Shown piece by piece: positions 15,057-24,217 of a stretch of DNA of 64,000 nt. Both the position numbers and the translations under genes were made by a program. Source of the stretch: Geomonas edaphica. Its GTDB lineage: Bacteria; Desulfobacterota; Desulfuromonadia; Geobacterales; Geobacteraceae. Where the stretch lies: contig NZ_SSYB01000001.1 in the NCBI RefSeq assembly GCF_004917075.1, positions 1,037,478 through 1,101,477 on the forward strand, written 5' to 3'. Within the stretch, counting starts at the first letter, position 1, and each line of letters opens with the position of its first letter. The notes below the pieces were generated by a model. That model was not told the origin of the DNA. It searched no databases and saw nothing but the letters and a program-made list of their open reading frames with translations.

Positions 15057-15257
15057 TTATTCGCCTTTACGGCGGCGGCAGAGACGATAGACCAGAATGA
15101 CGAGAAGGACAGCGGCGGCGCCCAGAGCGGTTCTTTTGTGGCTGCCGGTGGCTAGACCGTAGACGAGGGAGGCGACACCCATAACGAAGACCAGGGCCTC
15201 AAGGGACAAAAGCCTGCCGACCACGCTTATTTCCTGACTCTCCTTGTTTCCCGTCAT
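15057..15257 (-). CDS. Small membrane protein, 66 residues
   Basis: Two hydrophobic segments (about 19-37, ALVFVMGVASLVYGLATG; about 43-59, ALGAAAVLLVILVYRL) are followed by a basic tail RRRKGE. The ATG is preceded by GGGGAGGGTGCC. It lies downstream of trmFO on the same strand. No function can be assigned. Confidence 0.65.
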   Translation of the reverse strand: MTGNKESQEISVVGRLLSLEALVFVMGVASLVYGLATGSHKRTALGAAAVLLVILVYRLCRRRKGE

Positions 15258-15300
15258 GGCACCCTCCCCATCCCTCGCGGCGACTAGGCTATCACGACAG

Positions 15301-16608
15301 CTAGGCCGTCACCTCGGGAAGCCATTTCTCCAGCGCCTCAAGACCGCGCTGGGCCAGAAGACCGCGCTTTTCCTTCTTCTTTATGCGCCCAACCAGGGGC
15401 GGGAAAAGCCCGTAGTTCACGTTCATAGGTTGAAAGTGCTCGGCTTCGGTGTTGGTGATGTGTCGTGCCAGGGCGCCTATGGCTGTTTCGGCGGGAGGGA
15501 CGATGAGCGTCTCTCCCAATACCAGGCGCGCGGCGTTGACGCCTGCCACGAAACCGCTCGAGGCGGACTCGACGTACCCTTCCACGCCCGTGATCTGCCC
15601 GGCGAAGAGGATCCTGGAATCCTCCTTCAACTGGCAGGTGGGGAGCAGAAGTTTCGGGGCGTTGATGAAGGTGTTGCGGTGCATGGAGCCAAGACGCAGG
15701 AACTGCGCGTTCTCGAGCCCCGGGATCATGCGGAAGATCCGCTTCTGCTCAGGCCAGGTGAGCTTCGTTTGGAAGCCGACCAGGTTGTACATGGTGGCCT
15801 CCATGTTCTCCTGGCGCAGCTGGATCACGGCGTAGGGCTCGACGCCGACGCGCGGGTCGACGAGCCCCACCGGCTTCATAGGTCCAAAGCGCAGCGTCTC
15901 GACGCCGCGGCTCGCCATCTCCTCGATCGGCATGCACCCTTCGAAGTGCACCACCTTCTCGAAGCTCTTCGGCTCCACCTTCTCGGCGGCAAGGATTTCC
16001 TGAACGAAATTTTTGTACTGCTCCTCGTCCATGGGGCAGTTCAGGTAGTCGTCGCCGTCCCCCTTGCCATAGCGCGAGGCGCGGAAGGCCCTGTCGTAGT
16101 CGATGGAATCGGCGGCGACGATGGGGGCGATGGCGTCGTAGAAGTAGAGGTAGTTACCGGTGAGGCGGCCGATCTCCTCGGCGAGCGCGCCGCCGGTAAG
16201 CGGCCCCGAGGCGACGATGACGATCCCCTCTTCCGGGATGCGGGTGATCTCCTCGTGCACCACCTCGATGTTCGGGTGGGACTCGATCTTTCTGGTCACG
16301 TACTCGGAGAAAAGCGTGCGGTCGACGGCGAGAGCACCGCCGGCGGGGACCTTGGTCGCTTCGGCGCCTTCCATGAAAAGGGTGTGCAGCCGGCGCATCT
16401 CCTCCTTCAAAAGCCCCACCGCGTTCTCGAGGGCGTCGCCGCGGAGCGAGTTGGAGCAGACCAGTTCGGAGAGGCCGGGGAGGTGGTGCGCCTCGGAATA
16501 CTTGTGCGGTTTCATCTCGTAGAGGCGGACCTTCACGCCGCGATTCGCCGCCTGCCACGCTGCCTCACAACCGGCGAGACCGCCGCCTATAACCGTTACA
16601 TGCTGCAT
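15301..16608 (-). CDS. trmFO: Methylenetetrahydrofolate-tRNA-(uracil-54-C5)-methyltransferase TrmFO
   Basis: The enzyme makes 5-methyluridine at position 54 in the T-loop of tRNAs, taking the carbon from methylene-tetrahydrofolate and electrons from FAD. The 435-residue protein starts with the FAD-binding motif [19 protein letters not shown]. It contains [20 protein letters not shown] and [16 protein letters not shown], both typical of TrmFO and distinguishing it from the related GidA (MnmG). TrmFO replaces TrmA in many Gram-positives and deltaproteobacteria. AGGAGAATTGA precedes the ATG. It lies downstream of topA, separated by a topA terminator and an inverted repeat. Confidence 0.96.
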   Translation of the reverse strand: MQHVTVIGGGLAGCEAAWQAANRGVKVRLYEMKPHKYSEAHHLPGLSELVCSNSLRGDALENAVGLLKEEMRRLHTLFMEGAEATKVPAGGALAVDRTLFSEYVTRKIESHPNIEVVHEEITRIPEEGIVIVASGPLTGGALAEEIGRLTGNYLYFYDAIAPIVAADSIDYDRAFRASRYGKGDGDDYLNCPMDEEQYKNFVQEILAAEKVEPKSFEKVVHFEGCMPIEEMASRGVETLRFGPMKPVGLVDPRVGVEPYAVIQLRQENMEATMYNLVGFQTKLTWPEQKRIFRMIPGLENAQFLRLGSMHRNTFINAPKLLLPTCQLKEDSRILFAGQITGVEGYVESASSGFVAGVNAARLVLGETLIVPPAETAIGALARHITNTEAEHFQPMNVNYGLFPPLVGRIKKKEKRGLLAQRGLEALEKWLPEVTA

Positions 16609-16636
16609 TCAATTCTCCTAAAACCTTAAAAGCTTC

Positions 16637-16778
16637 AACGCAAAGACGCAAAGCCGCCAAGGCGCAAAGAAACCTTCTGGATGGAAACTGCAAAACCAAA
16701 GTCCAAAGGCTTGGAAAGGTCTTTCGGGTTTAACCCGTTTTTTCCCTTCGCGTCTCCGCGCCTTTGCGTCTTTGCGTT
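16637..16778. repeat. Inverted repeat element AACGCAAAGACGCAAAG
   Basis: AACGCAAAGACGCAAAG at 16,637-16,653 reappears as a perfect reverse complement at 16,762-16,778. Further similarity continues inward (GGCGCAAAG against the CGCGCCTTT side). The roughly 140-base element lies between trmFO and topA and has no coding content. Confidence 0.75.
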
Positions 16779-16804
16779 AATGCCTTTTGCTTCTGAAAAT
16801 CAAA

Positions 16805-16824
16805 GCGGGGCCCGAAGACCCCGC
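16805..16824 (-). terminator. topA: Terminator of topA with UUCG tetraloop
   Basis: On the minus strand GCGGGGTC-TTCG-GGCCCCGC folds as an eight-base-pair stem with a stable UUCG loop, 31 bases after the topA stop. It is followed by TTTGATTTTC. Confidence 0.75.
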
Positions 16825-16855
16825 ACGAAAAACACGCTTTTACCGACTCCCTATC

Positions 16856-19195
16856 CTACTCCTTGTTGCTCTGGTAGTCGCACCCTTCCTTTGGACACTT
16901 AAGGAACTCGCCGGTGCGCTTGTACACCTTCTTCACCAGAAGCGGGAAGCCACACTTCGGACAGGGCTTTTGCACCGGCAGATCCCACAACGCGAACTTG
17001 CACTCGGGATACCGGTTGCACGAGTAGAAAAGCTTCCCGAAACGGGACTTCTTCTCGATCAGCTCTCCCTTGCCGCAGGCGGTGCAGGTGATGCCGGTCC
17101 CCTTGGGCTTCACCAAGGGCTGGATGTTCTTGCAGTTCGGATACGCGGAGCAGGCGAGGTACTTACCAAAACGCCCTTCCTTGATGAGCATCTTGCTGCC
17201 GCACTTGTCGCAGACTTCGTCGGAGACGACCGGCTCGGCCACCTCTCCGGTCTCCTTGTCGAGACGACGGATGTAACGGCACTCGGGATACCCGCTGCAG
17301 GCGAAGAACTTGCCGAACTTGCCGAGCTTCACGACGAGGGGCTTGCCGCACTCGGGGCAGACCTCGTCGGTCGCCTCGGTGGTCAGGTCGGACTTGCTCA
17401 CCTCCCCTTCCTTAAGCTTCAGAAGGTTGATGAACGGCCCCCAGAACTCGTGCAGAAGCGGTCGCCACTGCTTCTCGCCGCGGGATACCATGTCGAGCTC
17501 TTCCTCGAGGTTTGCGGTGAAGTTGTAGTCGACGTATTGGTTGAAGTGGTTGGTCAAAAGATCCGAGACCACCATCCCGACGTCCTCGGGGAAGAAGCGC
17601 TTCTTGTCCAAGCGCGCGTACTTCCTCTCGGTGAGCGTGTTCATGATGGAGGCGTAAGTGGACGGACGCCCGATGCCGTACTCCTCCAGGGTCTTCACCA
17701 GGGTCGCCTCGGTGTAGCGCGGCGGCGGCTGGGTGAAGTGACGCTCGGGGAGCAGGTCGTTCAGCTTCAGGATGTCCCCCTCGGTCATCGGCGGGAGCAT
17801 CCCTTCCTTCTCCTTGTCCTCCGCCTCGTCGTCCACACCCTCGATGTAGAGCTTCATGAAGCCGGCGAAGCGGATCACGGTGCCGGCGACGCGAAAACGG
17901 AAACCGGGGCCCGCGGTGATCTCGACGGAGGTCTGATCGAGGAGCGCCTCAGCCATCTGGCAGGCAACGGTCCTCTTCCAGATCAGGTCGTAGAGCTTGA
18001 ACTGGTCCGAGGTGAGGAATTTCTTCAGCTCGATCGGAGTCTTGGAGATGTAGGTCGGACGGACCGCCTCGTGGGCCTCCTGGGCGTTCTTCGACTTGTT
18101 CTTGAAGAAGCGCGGCTTCTCAAGGGCGTACTCCTTGCCGTAGAGCGAGGTAATGACGCTCTTCGCCTCTTCGAGCGCCACGTTGGAGAGCGCCACGGAG
18201 TCGGTACGCATGTAGGTGATGAGACCCATGTGCCCGTCGCCGATGTCGATACCCTCGTAGAGCTTCTGGGCGGTAGACATGGTCTTCTTCGCGGAGAAGC
18301 CGAGCTTTCTCGCCGCCTCCTGCTGCAGGGTGGAGGTGGTGAACGGCGGCGACGGGGAGCGTTTCCGCTCGCTCTTGGTGACCTTGTCGACCCGGTATTC
18401 GGGGTCAACCGGTTTTTGCACCACGAGCGGCACACCCTTCTCGTCACTCTCCTGGAGCGGGAACTTGCGCCCACCCAGAAGCCCGAAGAGCCGGAAAGCT
18501 GCGTCCCGGTCGGGGATGTCGAACTTGGAGAGCTTCTTTCCTTCCGCCTCGACCAGCGCCGCGGTCAGCCCCTGCTTCTTGGCGGTCTCGAGCTTCGCAC
18601 CGATGGTCCAGTACTCCTGCTCCTTGAAGGCCTGGATCTCCTTCTCGCGCTCGCAGATGAGCCTGAGTGCCACGGACTGGACGCGTCCGGCGGAGAGGCC
18701 GTAGCGGATCTTCTTCCAGAGAAACGGGGAGAGGGTGAAGCCGACCAGGTAATCGAGGATGGAGCGGGCCTGCTGGGCGTCGACCAGTTCGAGCGCGATA
18801 TCGCGCGGGTTTTGCACCGCGTGCACGATGGCGTCTTTGGTGATCTCGTGGAAGACGACGCGCTTGATCTCGAAGGGGGGCTTCTTCTTGCCGTCGAGCC
18901 CCAGCGCCGCCAGCAGGTGCCATGAGATGGCCTCCCCCTCGCGGTCGGGGTCTGTTGCAAGCAGGAGCGCGGAGATACCCTTCATCTCCTTCTTGATGGC
19001 GTCGATGTGCTTCTTGCTTTCGGGGAGCACGGCATACTTCGGCTCGAAGTCGTGCTCAACGTCCACCGACCCTTGCTTGCTCGGGAGGGCGCGCACGTGA
19101 CCGAAGGAGGCGAGCACCTTGTACTCGGGGCCGAGGAATTTTTCTATGGTCTTCGCCTTTGCGGGCGACTCGACGATGACGAGATTTTGAGACAT
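16856..19195 (-). CDS. topA: DNA topoisomerase I
   Basis: The type IA enzyme relaxes negative supercoils by nicking one strand through a tyrosine. The 779-residue protein starts MSQNLVIVESPAKAKTIEKF (Toprim domain, with LLATDPDREGEAISWH supplying the acidic residues). The catalytic tyrosine is in GLITYMRTDSV near residue 320. Four C-terminal zinc ribbons follow (CPECG..., CDKCG..., CTACG..., CPKCG...), each with two cysteine pairs. Four tetracysteine modules is at the high end, and many TopA proteins have three. It lies just downstream of dprA in an operon-like order. The start has CCAGGTGG upstream. Confidence 0.97.
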   Translation of the reverse strand: MSQNLVIVESPAKAKTIEKFLGPEYKVLASFGHVRALPSKQGSVDVEHDFEPKYAVLPESKKHIDAIKKEMKGISALLLATDPDREGEAISWHLLAALGLDGKKKPPFEIKRVVFHEITKDAIVHAVQNPRDIALELVDAQQARSILDYLVGFTLSPFLWKKIRYGLSAGRVQSVALRLICEREKEIQAFKEQEYWTIGAKLETAKKQGLTAALVEAEGKKLSKFDIPDRDAAFRLFGLLGGRKFPLQESDEKGVPLVVQKPVDPEYRVDKVTKSERKRSPSPPFTTSTLQQEAARKLGFSAKKTMSTAQKLYEGIDIGDGHMGLITYMRTDSVALSNVALEEAKSVITSLYGKEYALEKPRFFKNKSKNAQEAHEAVRPTYISKTPIELKKFLTSDQFKLYDLIWKRTVACQMAEALLDQTSVEITAGPGFRFRVAGTVIRFAGFMKLYIEGVDDEAEDKEKEGMLPPMTEGDILKLNDLLPERHFTQPPPRYTEATLVKTLEEYGIGRPSTYASIMNTLTERKYARLDKKRFFPEDVGMVVSDLLTNHFNQYVDYNFTANLEEELDMVSRGEKQWRPLLHEFWGPFINLLKLKEGEVSKSDLTTEATDEVCPECGKPLVVKLGKFGKFFACSGYPECRYIRRLDKETGEVAEPVVSDEVCDKCGSKMLIKEGRFGKYLACSAYPNCKNIQPLVKPKGTGITCTACGKGELIEKKSRFGKLFYSCNRYPECKFALWDLPVQKPCPKCGFPLLVKKVYKRTGEFLKCPKEGCDYQSNKE

Positions 19196-19220
19196 GTAAC
19201 CACCTGGTAACGGTAATGGT

Positions 19221-20300
19221 TCAGACCGGCGTGAAACGCTTGCCGGGGAGCTGGATTATCACTCCCTTCACTTCCAAGCGCAGTAAGGTAGCGGAAACCT
19301 CGCCGGCTGTCAACGCGCTCTGCGCGATGAGCTCGTCGATTTCAAGCACCCCCTGGCAGATGAGGGCGTAGAGTTCGGCCTCCTGCGGGGTTAGCGGGAA
19401 CGACGGGGGATTTCCTTTGGGATGGGTGAAGCGGGGCTCGATGGAGAGTTCCTCAAGGATATCCTCCACCTGCTGCACCAGCTTCGCCCCCTCTTTGATC
19501 AGGGCATTGGCGCCGCGGCTGCCGTTCGCGGTGACGTTGCCGGGTACCGCGAACACCTCGCGCCCCTGCTCGAGCGCGTAGCGCGCCGTGATGAGCGACC
19601 CGCTCGCCTCCCCCGCCTCGACCACCACGACACCGCGCGACAGGGCGCTTATGATGCGGTTGCGGCTCGGGAAGTGCTCGGCCAGCGGCTCGCTCCCCAT
19701 CGGGAACTCGGTGATGACCGCCCCGCTCTCGCAAAGGGTGCGGTACAGGACATCGTTCTCCGGGGGATAGATCACATCTATGCCGCTGCCAAGGACGGCG
19801 ACGCTTCTTCCGCCCGCCTTGAGGGCACCCCAGTGGGCCGCGGTATCGATGCCGCGTGCCATGCCGCTAACCACCGTGATCCCCTGCCCGGCCAGTTCCC
19901 GTGCCAGAAGTGTTGCGGTGCTCTGCCCGTAATGCGAGGCGCGCCGGGAACCGACCACGGCTACCGCGGTCTCGCTGCCGTCCAGCTCCCCCATCACATA
20001 GAGGTAGGGGGGCGGGTCCGGGATCTCCATCAAAAGGCGCGGGTAGCGCCCGGAAAGGATGTCCACCACCTGCACCTTTTTCGCGGAAACCTTCTCGCAC
20101 TCTGCCTGCGCAAAAGGGGCGAAGTCGTGCTCGACGATGGATGCGGCCGCGGCGGCACTCACCCCTTTCACGGCGACAAGCTCGCGGTACGGCGCCTTGA
20201 GCGCCGCCTCGGGCGAGCCGAAGTGCGCGAGGAGCCGCAGGAAGGTGACGTTTCCCACCAGGGGGACCGATTTCAGGGCGAACCAGTAGTAGTGATCCAT
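19221..20300 (-). CDS. dprA: DNA-processing protein DprA
   Basis: DprA binds incoming single-stranded DNA during transformation and loads RecA. The 359-residue protein has the N-terminal SAM/helix-hairpin-helix-like region with GVSAAAAASIV. The Rossmann core has GSRRASHYGQ, VVSGMARGIDTAAHWGAL, LGSGIDVIYPPEN, FPSRNRIISALS and EQGREVFAVPGN. The C-terminal winged-helix-like domain (about 300-359) is present. DprA is common even in bacteria not known to be competent. It sits 19 bases after the LysM gene and 25 bases before topA. Confidence 0.95.
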   Translation of the reverse strand: MDHYYWFALKSVPLVGNVTFLRLLAHFGSPEAALKAPYRELVAVKGVSAAAAASIVEHDFAPFAQAECEKVSAKKVQVVDILSGRYPRLLMEIPDPPPYLYVMGELDGSETAVAVVGSRRASHYGQSTATLLARELAGQGITVVSGMARGIDTAAHWGALKAGGRSVAVLGSGIDVIYPPENDVLYRTLCESGAVITEFPMGSEPLAEHFPSRNRIISALSRGVVVVEAGEASGSLITARYALEQGREVFAVPGNVTANGSRGANALIKEGAKLVQQVEDILEELSIEPRFTHPKGNPPSFPLTPQEAELYALICQGVLEIDELIAQSALTAGEVSATLLRLEVKGVIIQLPGKRFTPV

Positions 20301-20319
20301 GGGGTCACCCCCTTTGGCG

Positions 20320-21321
20320 TCACCTGCTCTTTTTCATCTCCACGCGGTCGCCGCGGTACACGGTGTCCACGCTCTTAACGATCACGGCGGTGGAGCTGTT
20401 CATCCCGGTGGAAACCACCACAAGCGCGCCGACAACCTCCACCGGGAGCTTATCGATCTTCACCTGGGTGTAGCGCTGGTCGGGCACCACGTCGCGCACG
20501 ATGTAGAGCATGTTGCCGGGCTGCACCCCTTGCGCCTTGCCGAGATCGAGGAAGACCACGTCGTTCACGGCGAGGGCCTGGTTACCGGTCTGGGTCTGCA
20601 CGATGTAGCCGGTGAGGTCGCGGTCGGCGGCTCTAAGCGGCACGGTCAGCTTGCGCTCCTGGTACGGCATCAGGAAGGAGCCGGCGCTGATCTCCAGGAA
20701 CGATCTGGTGACGATCGCCTTTGAGGCCTTCTCCTCGACCTCTGAGAGCTGCAGCTCGCCAAGCGGCATCACCTGCTGGCCGAGGATCACGTTGGTGATC
20801 GGGTGGCTCACCGGACCGATCTTCTTGTAGATGAGGAAGCGGTCGCCGGGGTTGCCGCCGTTTACACGCCCGATATCGGTATAAACGATGTCGTCGGCAC
20901 CGACCATCTCGCGGTTCTGGTACAGGGAGATGATGATGCCGGAGGGCTTCATCCCGTTCTCGATGAGAAAGCCTTCGCTGCCGTTCACTGCAAAGGTCGC
21001 AGCCTGGGGCTCCTCGCGCGGCTCCTGGGGCTTGGGCTGCTCCGCCTGCGGAGGTGCCGGGATAGGCTCGATCTCGATGCGGTCGGAGTAGATGCGCACC
21101 TTCTGCCCCGGGTAGATGAAATGCGGGTTGCCGACGGTCTGGTTGTTCGCCCAGAGGTTTGGCCAGTAGTAGGGATCTCTCAGGAAGCGCTGCGACAGCC
21201 CCCAGAGGGTGTCGCCGGGGACGATGGTGTAGATGGTGGGTTGTTCCTGCGCCGCCGCAAAGGGTGCGGTGGTGGTGAGGCAAATGAAGAGCAGTGCCGC
21301 CAGACCAAGGTATTTTCTCAT
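20320..21321 (-). CDS. Exported LysM-domain protein
   Basis: A signal peptide (MRKYLGLAALLFICLTTTAP, cleavage near residue 25) is followed by one LysM peptidoglycan-binding domain at about 30-80 (YTIVPGDTLWGLSQRFL...IYPGQKVRIY). A proline-rich linker and a roughly 230-residue C-terminal region of beta strands (MVGADDIVYTDIGRVNGGNP) follow. The C-terminal region repeats the theme VVFLDLGKAQGVQPGNMLYI, as seen in other uncharacterised LysM proteins. It may bind the cell wall and hold another factor. I chose ATG 21321 because AAAGGAGCCT is next to it. A longer form to 21345 lacks a signal. Confidence 0.87.
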   Translation of the reverse strand: MRKYLGLAALLFICLTTTAPFAAAQEQPTIYTIVPGDTLWGLSQRFLRDPYYWPNLWANNQTVGNPHFIYPGQKVRIYSDRIEIEPIPAPPQAEQPKPQEPREEPQAATFAVNGSEGFLIENGMKPSGIIISLYQNREMVGADDIVYTDIGRVNGGNPGDRFLIYKKIGPVSHPITNVILGQQVMPLGELQLSEVEEKASKAIVTRSFLEISAGSFLMPYQERKLTVPLRAADRDLTGYIVQTQTGNQALAVNDVVFLDLGKAQGVQPGNMLYIVRDVVPDQRYTQVKIDKLPVEVVGALVVVSTGMNSSTAVIVKSVDTVYRGDRVEMKKSR

Positions 21322-21560
21322 AGGCTCCTTTAGGGGCGTGAACACCCCACCCTCCTACTCGGGCACGCGCGCCGCGAGGTCTTTGCAAATTGATACAACG
21401 GCTTCATGACAACAGGCGGTACAGGACGGCCGAATCATTCATTAGTACTTTGCCGTCTTTGAAAGGGTAACACGACCGGAGCGGACCGGTAAAACCGCGA
21501 TGAGAGCGGGTCGGCAAGAGTGCCGTTTCCCGGCCTGAAGTGTGAGAGCCGAGAAAAATT
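21322..21560 (-). ncRNA. Long structured 5' leader of the LysM-dprA-topA transcript
   Basis: From the promoter at 21,567-21,595 the transcript would carry about 240 untranslated bases. It contains consecutive short stems: 21,512-21,525 (CGGCA-CTCT-TGCCG), 21,495-21,509 (CCGC/GCGG), 21,475-21,490 (ACCGG/CCGGT) and a GACGGC/GCCGTC stem near 21,425-21,460. I could not match it to a named riboswitch. Confidence 0.4.
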
Positions 21561-21566
21561 TAACAT

Positions 21567-21595
21567 AATTAAAGCGTTTTGCCTCGCAATGTCAA
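21567..21595 (-). promoter_or_regulatory. Sigma70 promoter of the LysM-dprA-topA operon
   Basis: A perfect TTGACA (21,595-21,590) is followed, after 17 bases, by TTAATT (21,572-21,567) on the minus strand. It lies 246 bases upstream of the LysM start codon. Confidence 0.65.
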
Positions 21596-21646
21596 GAATA
21601 AAGACCTTTTGGGCAGCGGTGTACGGTTAGATCACCGTAGCTGCAA

Positions 21647-21690
21647 AATCCCCCCTCCCCTTGCGGGAGGGGGTACGGGGGTGGGGGAAG
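21647..21690 (+). repeat. G-rich hairpin repeat, first arm of an inverted pair
   Basis: AATCCCCCCTCCCCTTGCGG begins a palindromic element with a G-run and the tail GGGGGTGGGGGAAG. Its reverse-oriented partner follows at 21,717-21,764. Confidence 0.65.
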
Positions 21691-21716
21691 GCGCCATCAT
21701 CATCTTGGCATGCGGC

Positions 21717-21764
21717 TTCACCACCCCCCCGGCCCCCTCCAGTCAAGGGAGGGGGAGAGGTGGA
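21717..21764 (-). repeat. G-rich hairpin repeat, second arm of an inverted pair
   Basis: CTTCACCACCCCCCCGG and GGGAGGGGGAGAGGTGG form the reverse-oriented partner of the element at 21,647. Together they resemble a BIME-type pair of repetitive extragenic palindromes separated by 26 bases. Confidence 0.65.
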
Positions 21765-21984
21765 AACGGTCCGATTGAGGCTGACAGGACAATGCTGCCT
21801 TTTTGGGGGGTTCATTATCGCCGCGCTCTATGCTACGTTGTCCCGGTGCAGGACCGGCGCCAGGGCCGGCAGCCTCACAGATCCACAGGCAGGTACGGTC
21901 AAGGGAGTGAAGGTGACGCAAGAAGAACTGGGTAAGGTGACGTTGCAGAAGAAGATGCAAGGCGGCAGGACGGCGGGTGGGAGG

Positions 21985-23193
21985 ATGAAGCCCGAGCTCC
22001 TCGCTCCGGCGGGGAACATGGAGAAGCTGAAGGTGGCGATCCGCTACGGCGCGGACGCGGTGTACCTCGGGGGAAAGGCCTTTGGTCTCAGAAACCTCGC
22101 GGGGAACTTCACCGGGGAGGAGCTCAAGGCGGGGGTAGCCTACGCGCACGCGCACGGCGTCAAGGTGTACCTCACCGTGAACGCCTTCGCCGACAACGCC
22201 GATCTGCCGGAGCTCGAGCACTACCTGGACGAGGTCGCCCACATCCCCTTCGACGCTTTCATCGCCGCCGACCCCGGTGTCGTGGCGCTCATCGCCGAGC
22301 GCCATCCCGGACGCGACATCCATCTTTCCACCCAGGCCAATACGACCAACTGGCGCTCCGCGCGCTTCTGGCAGTCCCAGGGGGTGACCCGGGTGAACCT
22401 CGCCCGCGAGATGTCCCTCAAGGAGATCGCCGAGACGGCCAGGCGCTGCGACATCGAGCTCGAGGTCTTCGTCCACGGCGCCATGTGCATCTCCTACTCG
22501 GGGCGTTGCCTCCTTTCGAGCGCCATGACCGGGCGCGACGCCAACAAGGGGGAATGCACCCAGCCCTGCCGCTGGAACTATTCCATCGTCGAGGAGACCC
22601 GCCCGGGCGAGTACTTCCCGATCCACGAGGACGAAAGCGGCACCTTCATCTTCAACTCGAAGGACCTCTGCCTGATCGAACACCTCCCGGCGCTCGTGGA
22701 GAGCGGGGTGCACTCGCTGAAGATCGAGGGGCGCATGAAGGGGATCTACTACGCGGCGAGCGTGATACGGATCTACCGGGAGGCGCTGGACCGCTACTGG
22801 GAGGACCCGGAGGGTTACCGGTTGGAGCCGCACTGGCTCGAGGAGCTCGCCAAGGTGAGCCACCGCGGCTACACCACCGGCTTTCTCTTCGGCAAGCCGC
22901 GCGACGTCGACCACGAGTACCTCTCCTGCTACGTGAGGAACTACGAGTTCGTGGCGCTCGTTGAGGAGGGCCTTTCCGAAGGGACGCAGGTGCTCGTGAG
23001 AAACCGCCTGAAGGTTGGCGACGTCCTCGAGCTGATCGGCCAGGGGGCGAGCTTCACCCGCTTCACCCTGACCGGGATGCGGGACCTAGAGGGGACGCCG
23101 CTCAGCGTGGCGCACGCGAACCAGCGCGTGGTCCTCGAAGGGGTGGCCGGCGCAGGAGAGTTCGACCTGATCCGGCGCGAGAAGATCGACTAG
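21985..23193 (+). CDS. Peptidase U32 family protein, TrhP-like tRNA hydroxylation factor
   Basis: The protein starts MKPELLAPAGNMEKLKVAI, the U32 opening, and includes HGAMCISYSGRCLLSSAMTG with following ECTQPCRW cysteines. These coordinate an iron-sulfur cluster in TrhP/YegQ. TrhP uses prephenate-derived chemistry to form 5-hydroxyuridine at tRNA position 34. The related RlhA acts on 23S rRNA C2501. The HGA-C-YSGRC-GEC pattern fits TrhP, but paralogues are hard to separate by eye. Starts are ambiguous: ATG 21985 matches family N-termini but abuts a GGAGG, while GTG 21913 has a well-spaced AGGGAG. A 510-codon reading runs through repeats and is rejected. It overlaps the stop of the convergent diguanylate cyclase gene by four bases. 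Confidence 0.88.
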   Translation: MKPELLAPAGNMEKLKVAIRYGADAVYLGGKAFGLRNLAGNFTGEELKAGVAYAHAHGVKVYLTVNAFADNADLPELEHYLDEVAHIPFDAFIAADPGVVALIAERHPGRDIHLSTQANTTNWRSARFWQSQGVTRVNLAREMSLKEIAETARRCDIELEVFVHGAMCISYSGRCLLSSAMTGRDANKGECTQPCRWNYSIVEETRPGEYFPIHEDESGTFIFNSKDLCLIEHLPALVESGVHSLKIEGRMKGIYYAASVIRIYREALDRYWEDPEGYRLEPHWLEELAKVSHRGYTTGFLFGKPRDVDHEYLSCYVRNYEFVALVEEGLSEGTQVLVRNRLKVGDVLELIGQGASFTRFTLTGMRDLEGTPLSVAHANQRVVLEGVAGAGEFDLIRREKID

Positions 23194-24134
23194 CCTCCCA
23201 CCACCCTGTTGCGCCCTTCGTTCTTGGCCCGGTACAATAGCTGATCGGCACAAGACAAGAGCGCCGCCGCATCGGCGCCGTCTTCGGGGAACCCGGCGAC
23301 GCCGATGCTCACCGTCACCCGCCCGAGCGGCTGGGTCTCTCCCCCCGCGAAAGGGTGTTCCGCCACCCGGCTGCGCAGATCCTCCGCAACGTTCAAGGCA
23401 AGCTCCTTGCCGGTCTCCGGAAGCAAAAGGACGAACTCCTCACCGCCGTAGCGCGCCGCCAGGTCGCACGCCCGCGTGTTCGCGGTCAGCAAACCGGCGA
23501 GCCCCTTCAGGAGACGGTCCCCCTCGGGGTGGCCGTGGGTGTCGTTGTAATGCTTGAAGTGGTCCACGTCGAAGAAGATGAGCGAGCAGCGCTTGTCGTA
23601 GCGTTTCGAGCGCGCCACCTCCTGGGCCAGCGACTCCTGGAAGTAGCGGTGGTTGTAGAGCGAGGTGAGGCCGTCGCGCACCGCCATCTCCTTCAAGGCC
23701 CGGTTCGCCTCCTGGAGTTCCTCGTTGGCGTGGGTCAACTGTTCTAGGAGCTCCCGGTTCTGCGCCACGAGGCGCGCCTTTTCCGCCGCGCGCCCCGCCA
23801 CCGCCGAGATGAGGTCGAGGCTCTCGAACGGCTTCACCAGGTAGTCGTAGGCGCCGGCACGCAGTGCGGTGATAGCGGAATCCAGCGATGCATGGCTCGT
23901 CATGATCACCACCTGGGTGTCCGGGTTGTGCTCCTTGATCCTGGTCAAAAGCTCGATGCCGCTCATCCCCCCCATCCGGATGTCGGTGATCACGAGCTGG
24001 TGCGAGCCGGACCGAAACACCTCCAGCGCCTCCTCGCCGCTCGCCGCCTCGGATACCTTGAAGCCGTCGGCGGTCAGCACCTGGGACACCACGCTCCTCA
24101 GGGTCTCCTCGTCGTCAACAACCAGCAGATGCAT
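23190..24134 (-). CDS. Response regulator with GGDEF diguanylate cyclase domain
   Basis: The 314-residue protein has a receiver domain at 1-120 (phospho-acceptor D51 in VITDIRMGGMSG), a coiled-coil linker (ENRELLEQLTHANEELQEAN) and an active GGDEF domain at about 155-314. The active-site loop is YGGEEFVLLLPE near residue 230. The RACD five residues before it matches the RxxD inhibitory site through which c-di-GMP feeds back. Phosphorylation would raise c-di-GMP, promoting surface attachment. It resembles PleD/WspR-type enzymes with one receiver. It lies downstream of the envelope-cluster kinase on the same strand across a repeat-filled gap. AGGAGGACGGAC precedes the ATG. Confidence 0.94.
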   Translation of the reverse strand: MHLLVVDDEETLRSVVSQVLTADGFKVSEAASGEEALEVFRSGSHQLVITDIRMGGMSGIELLTRIKEHNPDTQVVIMTSHASLDSAITALRAGAYDYLVKPFESLDLISAVAGRAAEKARLVAQNRELLEQLTHANEELQEANRALKEMAVRDGLTSLYNHRYFQESLAQEVARSKRYDKRCSLIFFDVDHFKHYNDTHGHPEGDRLLKGLAGLLTANTRACDLAARYGGEEFVLLLPETGKELALNVAEDLRSRVAEHPFAGGETQPLGRVTVSIGVAGFPEDGADAAALLSCADQLLYRAKNEGRNRVVGG

Positions 24135-24217
24135 GTCCGTCCTCCTCTACCGCGGTGTTGTGCTTTACAGCCCTACCCCTCAAGCAATGTTTACCCGGGA
24201 ATTCCGGGTGTGGCGGG

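Noticed and set aside
16787-18925. A 712-codon open frame antisense to topA
   Set aside because: It is a shadow frame produced by high GC and codon bias in the opposite gene. It lacks a ribosome binding site and family motifs, while topA has strong motifs throughout.
21661-21984. A 108-residue N-terminal extension of the U32 protein
   Set aside because: It would be encoded by the inverted palindromic repeats and has no ribosome binding site at its start. U32 proteins begin at KPELLAPAG.
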